Assembly (NCBI RefSeq): GCF_001895025.1
Contig: NZ_BCXI01000019.1
Span: 62,001-126,000, forward strand
Length of the DNA: 64,000 nt
DNA from: Rhodococcus zopfii NBRC 100606 = JCM 9919
GTDB lineage: Bacteria; Actinomycetota; Actinomycetes; Mycobacteriales; Mycobacteriaceae
Reading direction: 5' to 3'
Made by a program: the position numbers and the translations under genes. Shown here in pieces: positions 9,128 to 18,560 of this stretch (positions are counted from its first letter, which is position 1; every line of letters begins with the position of its first letter). The notes under the pieces were generated by a model. That model was not told the origin of the DNA, ran no database searches, and worked only from the letters and a program-made list of their open reading frames with translations.

Positions 9128-9925
9128 TCAGTAGTAGACCGCGCCCGGCACGCCACCGCCGACCGCGACGGCATCGCCGGTAATGCCGACGCTGCGCGGC
9201 GACGCCAGGAACGCGACGACGTCGGCGACCTCGCGCGCGTCGATCAGCCGGTGCAGCGAGTTCCGTGCCAGCTCCCGTTCGAGTTCGCCGACCGGGACGC
9301 CGGTCTCCGCGGACCGGGCGGCAACCTGTGCGGCGAGCCGCTCGGTCCGGGTTCGACCCGGATGCACGACCGTCACGTTGATGCCGTGCGGTCCGAGTTC
9401 GTCGGCCAGGTTCTTCGTCAGCGCGGACACACTGACGTTGCGGACGGTCTGCGCGATCGAGTTGGCGGCGCGCGCCCCGAGACCGCTGATGTTGATGATG
9501 CGACCCCAGCCCTGCTCGACGAAGTACGGCGCGACGGCACGCGCGGTGCGCAGGTAGCCGAGTACCTTGATCTCGATCTCGTGGCGCACCACATCGTCGG
9601 TGGTCGCGGCGAAATCGGTCGGGGCGTTCGCGCTCCACGGCGTGGCCGCCGAGTTCACCAGGATGTCCACGCCCCCGAACTCGGCGACGGTCCGCGCCAC
9701 GAGCGCATCCACCGAATCCTGGTCGCCGGTGTCGGTGGGCACCGGGACGATGCGACGTCCGGTCTCGTCGGCGAGCGTCTTCGCGGCGAGTTCGAGGTCG
9801 TGCGCGGTACGGGCGGCGATCACGACGTCGGCTCCTTCGGTCGCCAGCGCCCGGGCAATCGCGTGGCCGATGCCGCGGCTGCCTCCGGTGACGATCGCGC
9901 GCTTGCCTTCGAGGCCGAGATCCAT
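9128..9925 (-). CDS. Short-chain dehydrogenase/reductase (SDR)
   Basis: A 265-residue classical SDR. The N-terminal cofactor motif is TGGSRGIGHAIA; the NSAATPW segment replaces the usual NNAG. The catalytic region differs: INISG is followed by LGARAANSIAQTVRNVSVSALTKNLA, so the canonical YxxxK tyrosine is not obvious. This may be a divergent or non-catalytic member. The C-terminus (REVADVVAFLASPRS..GDAVAVGGG) is typical. The start at 9925 has GAGGAG 6 nt upstream; a GTG-type start four codons earlier is possible. It is divergent from the FMN reductase gene at 10113. The substrate is unknown. Confidence 0.82.
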   Translation of the reverse strand: MDLGLEGKRAIVTGGSRGIGHAIARALATEGADVVIAARTAHDLELAAKTLADETGRRIVPVPTDTGDQDSVDALVARTVAEFGGVDILVNSAATPWSANAPTDFAATTDDVVRHEIEIKVLGYLRTARAVAPYFVEQGWGRIINISGLGARAANSIAQTVRNVSVSALTKNLADELGPHGINVTVVHPGRTRTERLAAQVAARSAETGVPVGELERELARNSLHRLIDAREVADVVAFLASPRSVGITGDAVAVGGGVPGAVYY

Positions 9926-10112
9926 GGTGCTCCTCACGAAATGCCGGTTGGTTCACCGCCGACGCTAGCCCGCGGCCCGGTCGTCGCCACCGTTTGCCGT
10001 CAGGATGACCGAAAGTCGCGGTCGGCCGAAAGCAGGGTGGCGACGCCACGATCGGCGGATACTCGAGCGAAGTTCCCCCTCAGGTTTCCCGCGCCTGGAA
10101 GGACTCGTCTTC

Positions 10113-10679
10113 ATGACCACCTACACGGTCGGATACTTCGTCGGTAGCCTCTCGTCGCGGTCCATCAACCGGACGCTGTCGAAGGCCCTGATCCGGTTGG
10201 CACCGGACGATCTCGAGTTCGTCGAGATCCCCATCAAGGATCTGCCCCTCTACAGCCCCGACTACGACGCGGACTATCCGCCGGAGGGCACGGCGCTGAA
10301 GGAGGCGATCGCCGCGGTGGACGCGGCGCTGTTCGTCTCTCCCGAGTACAACCGGTCCATTCCGGGCGCCCTGAAGAACGCCATCGACTGGGCGTCGCGG
10401 CCGTGGGGTCAGAATTCGTTCGATCATGTGCCGACCGCGCTGATCGGCGCGTCCATCGGTGCCATCGGTACCGCCGTCGGCCAGCAGAGCCTGCGCGGAG
10501 TCATGGCGTTCTGCAATGCCCGGCTGATGACCGCCCCCGAGGCGTACATCCATTACACGCCGGAGGTGTTCGGCGACGACGGCACCGTCCACACCGAATC
10601 GACGGAAACGTTCCTGCGCAACTACATGTCCGAGTTCCGGGACCACATCGTCCGGGTCCTCACCGTGCTTCCGCGGTAG
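10113..10679 (+). CDS. NAD(P)H-dependent FMN reductase (flavodoxin fold)
   Basis: A 188-residue protein of the ArsH/ChrR/azoreductase-like FMN reductase family. GSLSSRSINRTL near the N-terminus is the phosphate-binding loop, and SPEYNRSIPGALKNAIDW is the family signature. It would pass electrons from NAD(P)H to FMN or quinones in the cytosol. The ATG at 10113 has GGAAGGA upstream. Its last 20 bp overlap the end of the opposing small gene (stop at 10660). The divergent SDR next to it suggests a redox or xenobiotic context. Confidence 0.85.
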   Translation: MTTYTVGYFVGSLSSRSINRTLSKALIRLAPDDLEFVEIPIKDLPLYSPDYDADYPPEGTALKEAIAAVDAALFVSPEYNRSIPGALKNAIDWASRPWGQNSFDHVPTALIGASIGAIGTAVGQQSLRGVMAFCNARLMTAPEAYIHYTPEVFGDDGTVHTESTETFLRNYMSEFRDHIVRVLTVLPR

Positions 10680-11178
10680 GACGGACCGGCCCGATCATCG
10701 GGACCGCCGATTCCAGCTCGATCTCGGCGAGAACCCGGCCGGCGACGGCGGCAATCCGATGGGCGGGCAGTTCTGCATACCCGGCCAGCACGATCGCCAG
10801 TTGCTCGGTCGGCGGCAGCGTCGCGAACAGCACCGCGCCGTGCGGGCAGTCGTCGGCGACCAGGCCGACATGCGCCTGCCGAGGCCGCCGCAGGTAGACG
10901 AACCAGCACAGCACGTACGCGCACAGTTCGGGTCCGACGGGTCCGCGCCACGTGGCCACGGCCCGCGCGACCGCCCGGTCGAGGATCTCCGGTTCCGCAT
11001 CCCCGGCGAGGAGCCGCGCGCACGGCGCGAGATCGGGGAGTTTTCCTTCGAGGACTTCGCGCAACCCGGCGAGCCGTTGCCCGTCCACGGCCGGGGTCCG
11101 TACCTCGTCCGTGCCGATGCTTCGCGCGCGTTCGCCGCTGCTGCTCGAGATCGTCGTCTCTACTGCCGGCTGGTACAT
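10660..11178 (-). CDS. Unknown protein, possibly sigma-region-4-like
   Basis: A 172-residue protein translated from ATG at 11178, 6 nt after AGGAAAGAAG. Residues 60-125 are helical with Trp/Tyr/Cys (AYVLCWFVYL). Near residue 140, a stretch TLPPTEQLAIVLAGYAELPAHRIAAVAG resembles the LPPxxR-(x)-hxxxYxxhxxxEIA pattern of sigma-70 region 4, but no region 2 is present. I do not recognise the family. It overlaps the FMN reductase 3' end convergently and precedes the aldehyde dehydrogenase transcript. Confidence 0.6.
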   Translation of the reverse strand: MYQPAVETTISSSSGERARSIGTDEVRTPAVDGQRLAGLREVLEGKLPDLAPCARLLAGDAEPEILDRAVARAVATWRGPVGPELCAYVLCWFVYLRRPRQAHVGLVADDCPHGAVLFATLPPTEQLAIVLAGYAELPAHRIAAVAGRVLAEIELESAVPMIGPVRPTAEAR

Positions 11179-11288
11179 GGTCCGCTTCTTTCCTCGCGTC
11201 TCTACTCCGACCATCGTCCCGAGCGTGAGGAATGTCACGCGTAGCGGTCTACGCGTGTCGCAAGCGGCCACTACGTGGAAGCGCCCCG

Positions 11289-11331
11289 GATGACGGCCGG
11301 CGCGGGATGTTTCAGTACACCGGCCGTCATC
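11289..11331 (-). terminator. Hairpin terminator of the aldehyde dehydrogenase gene
   Basis: A 12-bp perfect inverted repeat (gatgacggccgg at 11289-11300, complement 11320-11331) with a 19-nt loop, 18 nt past the dehydrogenase stop at 11350. Confidence 0.7.
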
Positions 11332-11349
11332 TCGTGCGTCCTGTGCGGA

Positions 11350-12774
11350 TCAGCGCAGGATGGACTTGATCTCGAGGAACTCCTCGAGGCCGAACACGCC
11401 GGCTTCCCGGCCCAGTCCGGACTGCTTGTAGCCACCGAACGGTGCTTCGGTGTTGAACGCGCCGCCGTTGATGTAGACCTGGCCGGTACGCATCCGGCGG
11501 GCGACCCGCTCGGCGCGGTCACGGTCGCCGGACCACACGCCGCCGGACAGCCCGTATTCGCTGTCGTTGGCGATGCGCACGGCGTCGTCCTCGTCGCGGT
11601 AGCCGAGGATCGACAGGACCGGCCCGAAGATCTCCTCGCGCGCGATGGTCATGTCCTCGGTGACGTTCCCGAATACGGTGGGGCCGACGAAGTAGCCGGT
11701 GGCGAGCCCGGTGTCGCGACCGTCGAGAACCAGGTCGGCGCCTTCCTCCGCTCCCTTGTCGATGTAGGACCGGACCCGGGCGAGCTGGGTGGCGTTGACG
11801 AGCGGCCCGAGCTTGGACGCCGGATCCGAGGGGTGCCCGACGGTGTAGGCCTGCGCGACCTTCGCGGCGAGTTCGGCGGCCTCGGCGAGGCGGTCGGCGG
11901 GCACGAGCATGCGGGTCAGGGCGGTGCAGGTCTGCCCCGAGTTGAGAAAACACTTGGAGACGCCCTCGGTGACGGCGGCGGCGAGGTCGGCGTCGTCGAG
12001 GATGATGTTCGCGGATTTGCCGCCGAGTTCCAGCGCGACCTTCTTGACGGTTTCGGCGGCGACCGCGGCGACGCGTTTGCCCGCGCGGGTGGAGCCGGTG
12101 AACGAGACCATGTCGATGTCGGGGTGTGCGGCGATGGCTTCGCCGACGACCGGTCCGTATCCGCTGACGAGGTTGAACACGCCCGCGGGCAGCCCGGCGT
12201 CGTCGCAGATGTCGACGAGCGCGTATGTGACGAGGGGCGCGACCTCGGTGGGCTTGAGGACGACGGTGCAGCCGGCGGCGAGCGCGGCGAACACCTTGAG
12301 CACCACCTGGTGCAGCGGGTAGTTCCACGGGGTGATGGCGCCGACGACACCGACGGGTTCACGCACGACGAGGGCGTTGCCGATCTCCCGGTCGTCGAAG
12401 TCGTATTCGCCGGCCAGGGTGGCGTAGGCGGCGATGTTGCTCAGCGGCATCCCGATCTGCACGGCGGCCGCGAGTTTGAGCGGCATGCCCATGTCGCGGG
12501 AGACGAGTTGGGTCAGTTCCCCGGCGCGGTCGGCGGCGAGTGCGGCGACCTTGCCGAGGTAGGCGCTGCGTTCGGCGCCGGTCAGCGCCGACCAGGCGGG
12601 GAATGCGGCGCGGGCGGCGGCGGTGGCGCGGTCGACGTCGGAGGCGGTGCCTTCCGCGACGACGGCGATGATCTCCTCGCTCGCCGGGTCGATCACATCG
12701 ATGCGCCCGGTTCCGTCGGAGTCCACCCAGGTGCCGTCGATGTAGATCTTGGAGCGGTCGAGTACGTCGGTCAT
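11350..12774 (-). CDS. NAD(P)-dependent aldehyde dehydrogenase
   Basis: A 474-residue ALDH-superfamily enzyme oxidising an aldehyde to its acid. [10 protein letters not shown] and KPTEVAP lie in the cofactor domain, [10 protein letters not shown] is the Rossmann motif, the general base is E249 ([10 protein letters not shown]) and the nucleophile C283 ([13 protein letters not shown]). The C-terminal [14 protein letters not shown] is standard. The substrate is open. A perfect 18-bp palindrome 59 bp upstream is a likely repressor site. It is divergent from the glutamate synthase operon. Confidence 0.93.
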   Translation of the reverse strand: MTDVLDRSKIYIDGTWVDSDGTGRIDVIDPASEEIIAVVAEGTASDVDRATAAARAAFPAWSALTGAERSAYLGKVAALAADRAGELTQLVSRDMGMPLKLAAAVQIGMPLSNIAAYATLAGEYDFDDREIGNALVVREPVGVVGAITPWNYPLHQVVLKVFAALAAGCTVVLKPTEVAPLVTYALVDICDDAGLPAGVFNLVSGYGPVVGEAIAAHPDIDMVSFTGSTRAGKRVAAVAAETVKKVALELGGKSANIILDDADLAAAVTEGVSKCFLNSGQTCTALTRMLVPADRLAEAAELAAKVAQAYTVGHPSDPASKLGPLVNATQLARVRSYIDKGAEEGADLVLDGRDTGLATGYFVGPTVFGNVTEDMTIAREEIFGPVLSILGYRDEDDAVRIANDSEYGLSGGVWSGDRDRAERVARRMRTGQVYINGGAFNTEAPFGGYKQSGLGREAGVFGLEEFLEIKSILR

Positions 12775-12832
12775 GCCAGTTCCCTCTCTGCGGGCGGGGT
12801 GTGTCGTGGAGCACTCTCGAACCGCAGCCTAG

Positions 12833-12850
12833 CCGAGCGATCGCTCGGCA
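12833..12850. promoter_or_regulatory. Perfect 18-bp palindrome, putative TetR-type operator
   Basis: gccgagcgatcgctcggc is fully self-complementary. It lies between the divergent aldehyde dehydrogenase (start 12774) and glutamate synthase (start 13050) genes. GC-rich CGAGCG-CGCTCG palindromes are common sites of TetR-family repressors of catabolic genes; no such gene is next to it. Confidence 0.5.
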
Positions 12851-13049
12851 CTGTGACGAACACTGCGCCCGGCCGCGGCGGCTCGTGCGGTACGCTGGCA
12901 ACGCACTCGCGGGTTTCCAACTTGCTACGCGCGGGTTGCCAGACAACGACGTCTACCTCATTTCAGACGTCGGCATCCGAATCAACCGAGTCCGCGCACC
13001 GGACTCCACTGTGGCGGCTGCCGGCACGATCCATCGAGGAGGACGTCCG

Positions 13050-16000
13050 TTGCTTACGCACGCCGGCGGCACCGGCCTGTACGACAGCACTCTCGACAAG
13101 AGCAGCTGCGGCGTCGGATTCATCACACGCAAGGACGGCGTGCAGACGCACGAGGTCCTCACCCGCGGTCACGAGGCCCTGTGCGTGGTCCCGCACCGCG
13201 GCGGCATGTCCGCCGAGGGTGTCGGCGACGGCGCCGGCGTCAACGTCGACCTGTCGGTCGCGTTCTTCTCCAAGATCACCGAAACGACCCTTTGGGCAGG
13301 CGAATTCGGCGTCGGCAACTTCTTCCTCCCCACCGACCCGGCATCGAGGCCCGCCGCGGAGGAACTGATCGGCGCGGCCCTCGCGGCGCAGGACATCGAG
13401 GTCCTCGCGGTCCGGGACGTGCCGGTCGACGACAGCGTGCTGCGGCCGGCCGCCGTCGCGTACCAGCTGCCGATCCGGCAGTGGATCTTCGCGCGTCCCG
13501 AATCCGTTCCTACGGCAAAGGAATTCGATCGGGTTCTGCACACGACGCTGCTCGCGGTCGAAGCGCAAGCGTACACCGATCCGGCACTGGCCGGGCTGTA
13601 CCCGCTGTCGCTCAGCGCACGCACCCAGGTTCTCAAGGGCCGCTTGAACTCTCACGAGGTCATCCCCTACTTCGCCGATCTCGCCGATCCGGCACATGCG
13701 GTGCACACCCTCTTCTTCCACACGCGGTTCTCCACCAACACGGACCCGCATCCGACGATGGCGCAGCCGTTCCGGCTCATGGCGCACAACGGCGAACTGA
13801 ACACCGACCGCAAGAACCGGCTGTTCGAGGGTGCACTCGCTCGTGCGCTGGGCCGCAACATCATCCGTCCGCCCGGACAGTCCGACAGCTGCCGCTTCGA
13901 TCAGACCCTCGCGTCGCGGCTGGTGTACGACGATCTCGATCTGGTGACCGCGGTCGTGCAGATGATGCCGCCCGCATGGGAGAACGACACCACCCTGCCG
14001 CCCCGGGTGCGCGCGATGCTCGAGTTCTTCTCGCTGTACGAGGAGAAGAACGACGGCCCGGCCGCGTTGATCTTCGGCAACGGCAGCGTCGTCGGCGCCC
14101 GCCTGGACCGGCTCGGTCTGCGTCCGCTGCGCACCGTCGAGACCACCGAATACCTGTGCGTGACCTCCGAGGCCGGCCAGTTCGGCTTCGCACCCGAGAC
14201 CGTGCTGCGCCGCGGCCGCATCGAAGCCGGCGGCATGTTGTACTTCGATCACGAGCAGGGCCGCTCGTTCGGCAGCGTCGAAGCGCTCGAGCTGCTCGCC
14301 GCGCGCCGCGACTACCCCGCTCTCGTCGCCGACGCCCGCGCCGAACTCGCGTCGCTGCCCGAGATCCCCGCAGAGAAGGCCGGATCGCCGCTGCGCTACA
14401 ACGGCGATCTCGACCGCTACCAGCGGTACGTGTCGTACTCGCTGAACCAGGAGTCGTTCAGGTTCATGCTCGACCCGATGCTCGCGTCGGGAACCGAGAA
14501 GATCTCCGCGATGGGATACGGCAACGCCATCAATGCCCTGTCCGACCAGGAGGGCGGGGTCGCCAAGTACTTTTCACAGCGATTCGCGCAGGTCACCAAC
14601 CCGTCGCTGGACTCGATCCGAGAGGCCGACGGCATGACACTGCGGGTCGCGCTCGGTGCGCGCCCCGGGTCCGGTGCCGCCCAGGCCCGGCAGATCGTGG
14701 TGCCGTCGCCGATCCTCACCCACCTGGACATGCTGCGGATCCGCGAGCAGGCCGACACCCCGGTGCGACGGTTCCCGATGCTGTACACGCCGGTGTTCGG
14801 TGATCCGGCCGCCAATGCCGCTGCCCTCGAGGCGGCCGTCGAGGCCGTCGCCGACGAGATCGTCGCGTTCGCCCGCGAATCCGGCGGCATCGCGGTACTC
14901 ACCGACCGGCACATCGCGACCGATCGGGCCGCGCTGCCGATGATCCTGGCCACCTCCGCCGTCAACCAGCGGCTCATCGACGAGGGTCTGCGGCTGCGGG
15001 TGTCGGTGATCGTCGAGTCCGGCCAGCTGATCTCCTCGCACCACATCGCCGCGAGCCTCGGCTTCGGGGCCGCCGCCGTGTACCCGCTGACGGTGCAGAT
15101 GCGCGCGGAGGAGAAGTACGGCGACGAGGCCGATGCCGCATTCCTGAAGTTCCGCAAGGCCGCCGAGAAGTCGCTGATGAAGACGATGGGCCGCGTCGGG
15201 CTGTGCACCGTCGAGTCCTACATCGGCGGCGAGTTCTTCGAGCCCAGCTATCTCGACACCGACGACGACGCGCTGCGCCGCTGGTTCCCGAACGTCAGGA
15301 CACCGGTCGGTGGTGTCGGCTTCGCGACGATCGCGCAGGCGGTCGCCGACTGGCATCAGCGTGCCCTGACGGTCACGACCGAGAAGGACCTGCCGCTGCT
15401 CGGCCTGTTCAAGGAACGCGCCGAGGGCGCCGGGCACTCCTACGGCACCACCGCGGTGCGCGGTTTCGTCGACATGACCGAGGAACCCATCACGCTGCCC
15501 GCCGGCGACCGCGACGGCGAACCCGACCTCACCGACGCGCTGCGGCTGCTGCCGCTGCACCGGCTCGGCGACGCCCACGGCCTCGACGACGACGCCTACC
15601 GCTACGGCGGATTCCGGGCGCTGACCGCCGACGAGATCGACCGGTTCACGATCACCCCCGGCTACCGGGCGTTCGCACGCACCATGGCCGACGAGCGTGC
15701 GCAGCGTCCCGCCGCGCTGCGCGACGTCCTGGCCACCCCCGCCGACGTCACCTACGCCACGACCGCCGACGAGTTCCGCCGCGAGATGGGCCGGTTCGCC
15801 CGCTACGGCAACAACTCCATGCTGGTGCGCGGCATCTCCGCGGCCCGGGTCGGCGACGAGGAGTTCGTGCTGCGCCTGACCGGCCCGCGCGCCGACGACG
15901 CCGAGCGTCTCGATGCGCTCGCCGAGTCGCTGCTCGCCCGGTTCGGTGACGAGATCATCGGCTACCGCTGCTACGGCGACACGGTCACCGTGCAGGCCTC

Positions 16001-18560
16001 CGGGCAGGCCCGCGACTACCTCGCGCTGGTCCGCAAGGCACCGGACAGCGTGCCGCTGGACCGGGTGCAGCCCGCCCACGAGATCACCCGCACCCTCGCT
16101 TCCGGCGCGATGAGCCACGGCGCACTGAACTCCAACGCGCACGAGGCCGTTGCGCACGGCACCAACATGGTCGGCGGCATGTCGAACTGCGGTGAGGGCG
16201 GCGAGCACATCTCCCGCTACGGCACGATCCGCGGTTCGCGGATCAAGCAGTTCGCGTCGGGCCGCTTCGGGGTGTGGGCCGGCTACCTCGCCGACCCGAT
16301 GCTCGAGGAAATCGAGATCAAGATCGCCCAGGGCGCCAAGCCCGGCGAGGGCGGTCAGCTGCCCGCGGCGAAGGTGACCGTGGAGATCGCCGCCGCGCGC
16401 GGGGCGACGCCCGGCGTGGAACTGGTGTCGCCGCCGCCGCACCACGACACCTACTCGATCGAGGACCTCGCGCAGCTGATCCACGACTGCAAGGCCGCCC
16501 GCGTCCGGGTCGTCGTCAAGCTCGTGTCCTCCGAGGGCATCGGCACCATCGCCGTCGGTGTCGCGAAGGCCGGCGCGGACGTCATCAACGTCGCGGGCAA
16601 TACCGGCGGCACCGGTGCCGCATCCGTCACCTCGCTCAAGTACGCGGGCCGCTCCGCGGAGATCGGCGTCGCCGAGGTGCACCAGGCGCTGTGCGCGAAC
16701 GGCCTGCGCGAGAAGGTCGTGCTGCGCTGCTCCGGCGCGCATCAGACCGCGTCCGACGTGATCACCTCGGCGCTGCTCGGCGCCGACAGCTTCGAGTTCG
16801 GCACCACCGCGCTGATGATGCTCAAGTGCGTGATGGCCAAGAACTGCAACGTCAAGTGCCCGGCCGGCCTGACCACCAATCCCGAGGTGTTCGACGGTGA
16901 TCCGCGCGCGATGGCGCAGTACCTGCTCAACGTCGCGCACGAGACCCGCGAGCTGCTGGCCCGGCTGGGCCTGCGGTCGCTGCGCGATGCCCGCGGCCGA
17001 GCGGATCTGCTGCACCTGCTCGACCACCCGTCGTCCGTCGGGAAGCTGGACCTGCGCGCCATGCTGACCGTCGTACCGGAGGTGCACGTCGAGAACCCGG
17101 CGTACCTGGAGAAGGACTACGGACTCGACGACCGCTGGATCGGTGAGTTGCGCGCGGCGCTGGTCGACGCGGGCGAGACCGCGGTCGCACTCGGCGACGG
17201 GATCGCGCTGACCAACCGCAACAAGAGCGTCGGCGCGCAACTCGCGATCGACATCGAGCGGATGCTCGGCCACGAGGAGCTCGGCGAGATCCCCGCGGCG
17301 CTGCGCGACGAGCGCGGCCGCCGCTGGCTGCGCGACGGCGCCGTCACCGTCACGACGACCGGCTCGGCGGGCCTGTCGTTCGGTGCATTCTGCAACGACG
17401 GAATGGCGTTGGTGCACACCGGAACCGCGAACGACGGTGTCGGCAAGGGCCAGTGTGGCGGCGAGATCGTCGTGCTCTCCCCCGGTGGCGGGTCCGCCGA
17501 TCACGGCGGCAACGTGCTCATCGGCAACTTCGCGTTGTTCGGCGCGACCGGCGGCCGGTTGTTCGTGCAGGGGCAGGCCGGCGACCGGTTCGCGGTCCGT
17601 AACTCCGGTGCCGCCGCGGTCGTCGAGGGGGTCGGCGAATTCGCCTGCGAGTACATGACCAACGGTGTCGTGCTCAACCTCGGCGGGTTCGGCAAGGGCC
17701 TGGGCAACGGCATGTCCGGCGGGTTCGTCTATCAGTACGACCCCGAAGGGCTGGCGCCCGGCAAGGCCAGCGCCGACTCGATCGTGCTCGGTGCGATCAC
17801 CGGCGACGACCCGCAGGCGGCCGTGCACAACGCGGCCGTGCTCGAACTGCTGCACCGTCACGTCGAGGCCACCGGCTCCGTCAAGGCCCGCTTCCTGCTC
17901 GACAACTGGCAGGCCCAGCAGGCGCACTTCGTGTACGGCATGCCGCGGGCGTTGCTGCAGTACCAGGACGCCGGGGAGATCCTCGCCGCGAAGTCCCGCA
18001 AGGACCTCGCCGAGGAGGTCGCCGCGGCCCTCGTCGAACATCAGGTCCGCAAGTTCAAGACCGACTACCAGCAGGGCACGCCCGTCGCCGGGGGCGTCAC
18101 CCCGGACGGTACCGACAGCGAGGCGATGTTCGCGCTGCTCAACAACTACACGGTGCTCGCCGCCGCACAGTCGATGGCGCTGCAGCGCATCCCCGGCGCC
18201 ACCGACGCCGCGGACCCGGCCGTGCAGAAGGCGGTGCGCAACCTGCTGCTGACCGAGGATTTCTTCCTCGTCAAGAAGCTGCAGCGGTACGCGCTCGAGG
18301 CGATCTCGGAGCGCACCGACGAGGAACTCGCCGTGCTCGTCGCCGACAAGCGCCTCACCGACTACAAGCGGTCGCTGGCGCTGCGCAACGTCCGTTCCGT
18401 GCACACGCCCGGCACCTACGGGTGGATTCTGTTGCAGGACAGGAAGAACCGAAATTCCATCGGCCGCCTGCCCGGCTACGAGGAGCTGTTCGCGCGACAC
18501 GCGGTCCCGGATCTGCTCACCCCGTCGCCCGCCCTGTCCACGGAGGTGGCTTCCGCATGA
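13050..18560 (+). CDS. Glutamate synthase large-subunit-like protein with C-terminal extension
   Basis: Predicted to make two glutamates from glutamine and 2-oxoglutarate. The 1836 residues exceed the usual ~1500 for GltB. Order: class II glutaminase with Cys20 (SSCGVGF) as nucleophile after a short propeptide; a central domain; the FMN barrel (GAMSHGALNSNAHEA, QGAKPGEGGQLP, SPPPHHDTYSIEDLAQLIHD); three cysteines at 1260, 1266 and 1270 in the 3Fe-4S position; a GXGXG beta-helix (about 1385-1570); then about 250 further residues of unknown role. The cysteine spacing is X5/X3, whereas the classical spacing is X5/X4. TTG at 13050 is preferred because GAGGAGGA precedes it and Cys20 then has a normal leader. 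The next gene is a diflavin reductase, not GltD. Confidence 0.9.
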   Translation: MLTHAGGTGLYDSTLDKSSCGVGFITRKDGVQTHEVLTRGHEALCVVPHRGGMSAEGVGDGAGVNVDLSVAFFSKITETTLWAGEFGVGNFFLPTDPASRPAAEELIGAALAAQDIEVLAVRDVPVDDSVLRPAAVAYQLPIRQWIFARPESVPTAKEFDRVLHTTLLAVEAQAYTDPALAGLYPLSLSARTQVLKGRLNSHEVIPYFADLADPAHAVHTLFFHTRFSTNTDPHPTMAQPFRLMAHNGELNTDRKNRLFEGALARALGRNIIRPPGQSDSCRFDQTLASRLVYDDLDLVTAVVQMMPPAWENDTTLPPRVRAMLEFFSLYEEKNDGPAALIFGNGSVVGARLDRLGLRPLRTVETTEYLCVTSEAGQFGFAPETVLRRGRIEAGGMLYFDHEQGRSFGSVEALELLAARRDYPALVADARAELASLPEIPAEKAGSPLRYNGDLDRYQRYVSYSLNQESFRFMLDPMLASGTEKISAMGYGNAINALSDQEGGVAKYFSQRFAQVTNPSLDSIREADGMTLRVALGARPGSGAAQARQIVVPSPILTHLDMLRIREQADTPVRRFPMLYTPVFGDPAANAAALEAAVEAVADEIVAFARESGGIAVLTDRHIATDRAALPMILATSAVNQRLIDEGLRLRVSVIVESGQLISSHHIAASLGFGAAAVYPLTVQMRAEEKYGDEADAAFLKFRKAAEKSLMKTMGRVGLCTVESYIGGEFFEPSYLDTDDDALRRWFPNVRTPVGGVGFATIAQAVADWHQRALTVTTEKDLPLLGLFKERAEGAGHSYGTTAVRGFVDMTEEPITLPAGDRDGEPDLTDALRLLPLHRLGDAHGLDDDAYRYGGFRALTADEIDRFTITPGYRAFARTMADERAQRPAALRDVLATPADVTYATTADEFRREMGRFARYGNNSMLVRGISAARVGDEEFVLRLTGPRADDAERLDALAESLLARFGDEIIGYRCYGDTVTVQASGQARDYLALVRKAPDSVPLDRVQPAHEITRTLASGAMSHGALNSNAHEAVAHGTNMVGGMSNCGEGGEHISRYGTIRGSRIKQFASGRFGVWAGYLADPMLEEIEIKIAQGAKPGEGGQLPAAKVTVEIAAARGATPGVELVSPPPHHDTYSIEDLAQLIHDCKAARVRVVVKLVSSEGIGTIAVGVAKAGADVINVAGNTGGTGAASVTSLKYAGRSAEIGVAEVHQALCANGLREKVVLRCSGAHQTASDVITSALLGADSFEFGTTALMMLKCVMAKNCNVKCPAGLTTNPEVFDGDPRAMAQYLLNVAHETRELLARLGLRSLRDARGRADLLHLLDHPSSVGKLDLRAMLTVVPEVHVENPAYLEKDYGLDDRWIGELRAALVDAGETAVALGDGIALTNRNKSVGAQLAIDIERMLGHEELGEIPAALRDERGRRWLRDGAVTVTTTGSAGLSFGAFCNDGMALVHTGTANDGVGKGQCGGEIVVLSPGGGSADHGGNVLIGNFALFGATGGRLFVQGQAGDRFAVRNSGAAAVVEGVGEFACEYMTNGVVLNLGGFGKGLGNGMSGGFVYQYDPEGLAPGKASADSIVLGAITGDDPQAAVHNAAVLELLHRHVEATGSVKARFLLDNWQAQQAHFVYGMPRALLQYQDAGEILAAKSRKDLAEEVAAALVEHQVRKFKTDYQQGTPVAGGVTPDGTDSEAMFALLNNYTVLAAAQSMALQRIPGATDAADPAVQKAVRNLLLTEDFFLVKKLQRYALEAISERTDEELAVLVADKRLTDYKRSLALRNVRSVHTPGTYGWILLQDRKNRNSIGRLPGYEELFARHAVPDLLTPSPALSTEVASA

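Noticed and set aside
14574-18500. A 1308-codon open frame on the minus strand opposite the glutamate synthase gene
   Set aside because: It mirrors the GC-rich coding strand; the translation is Arg/Gly/Val-rich without domains, while the plus frame carries all glutamate synthase motifs.
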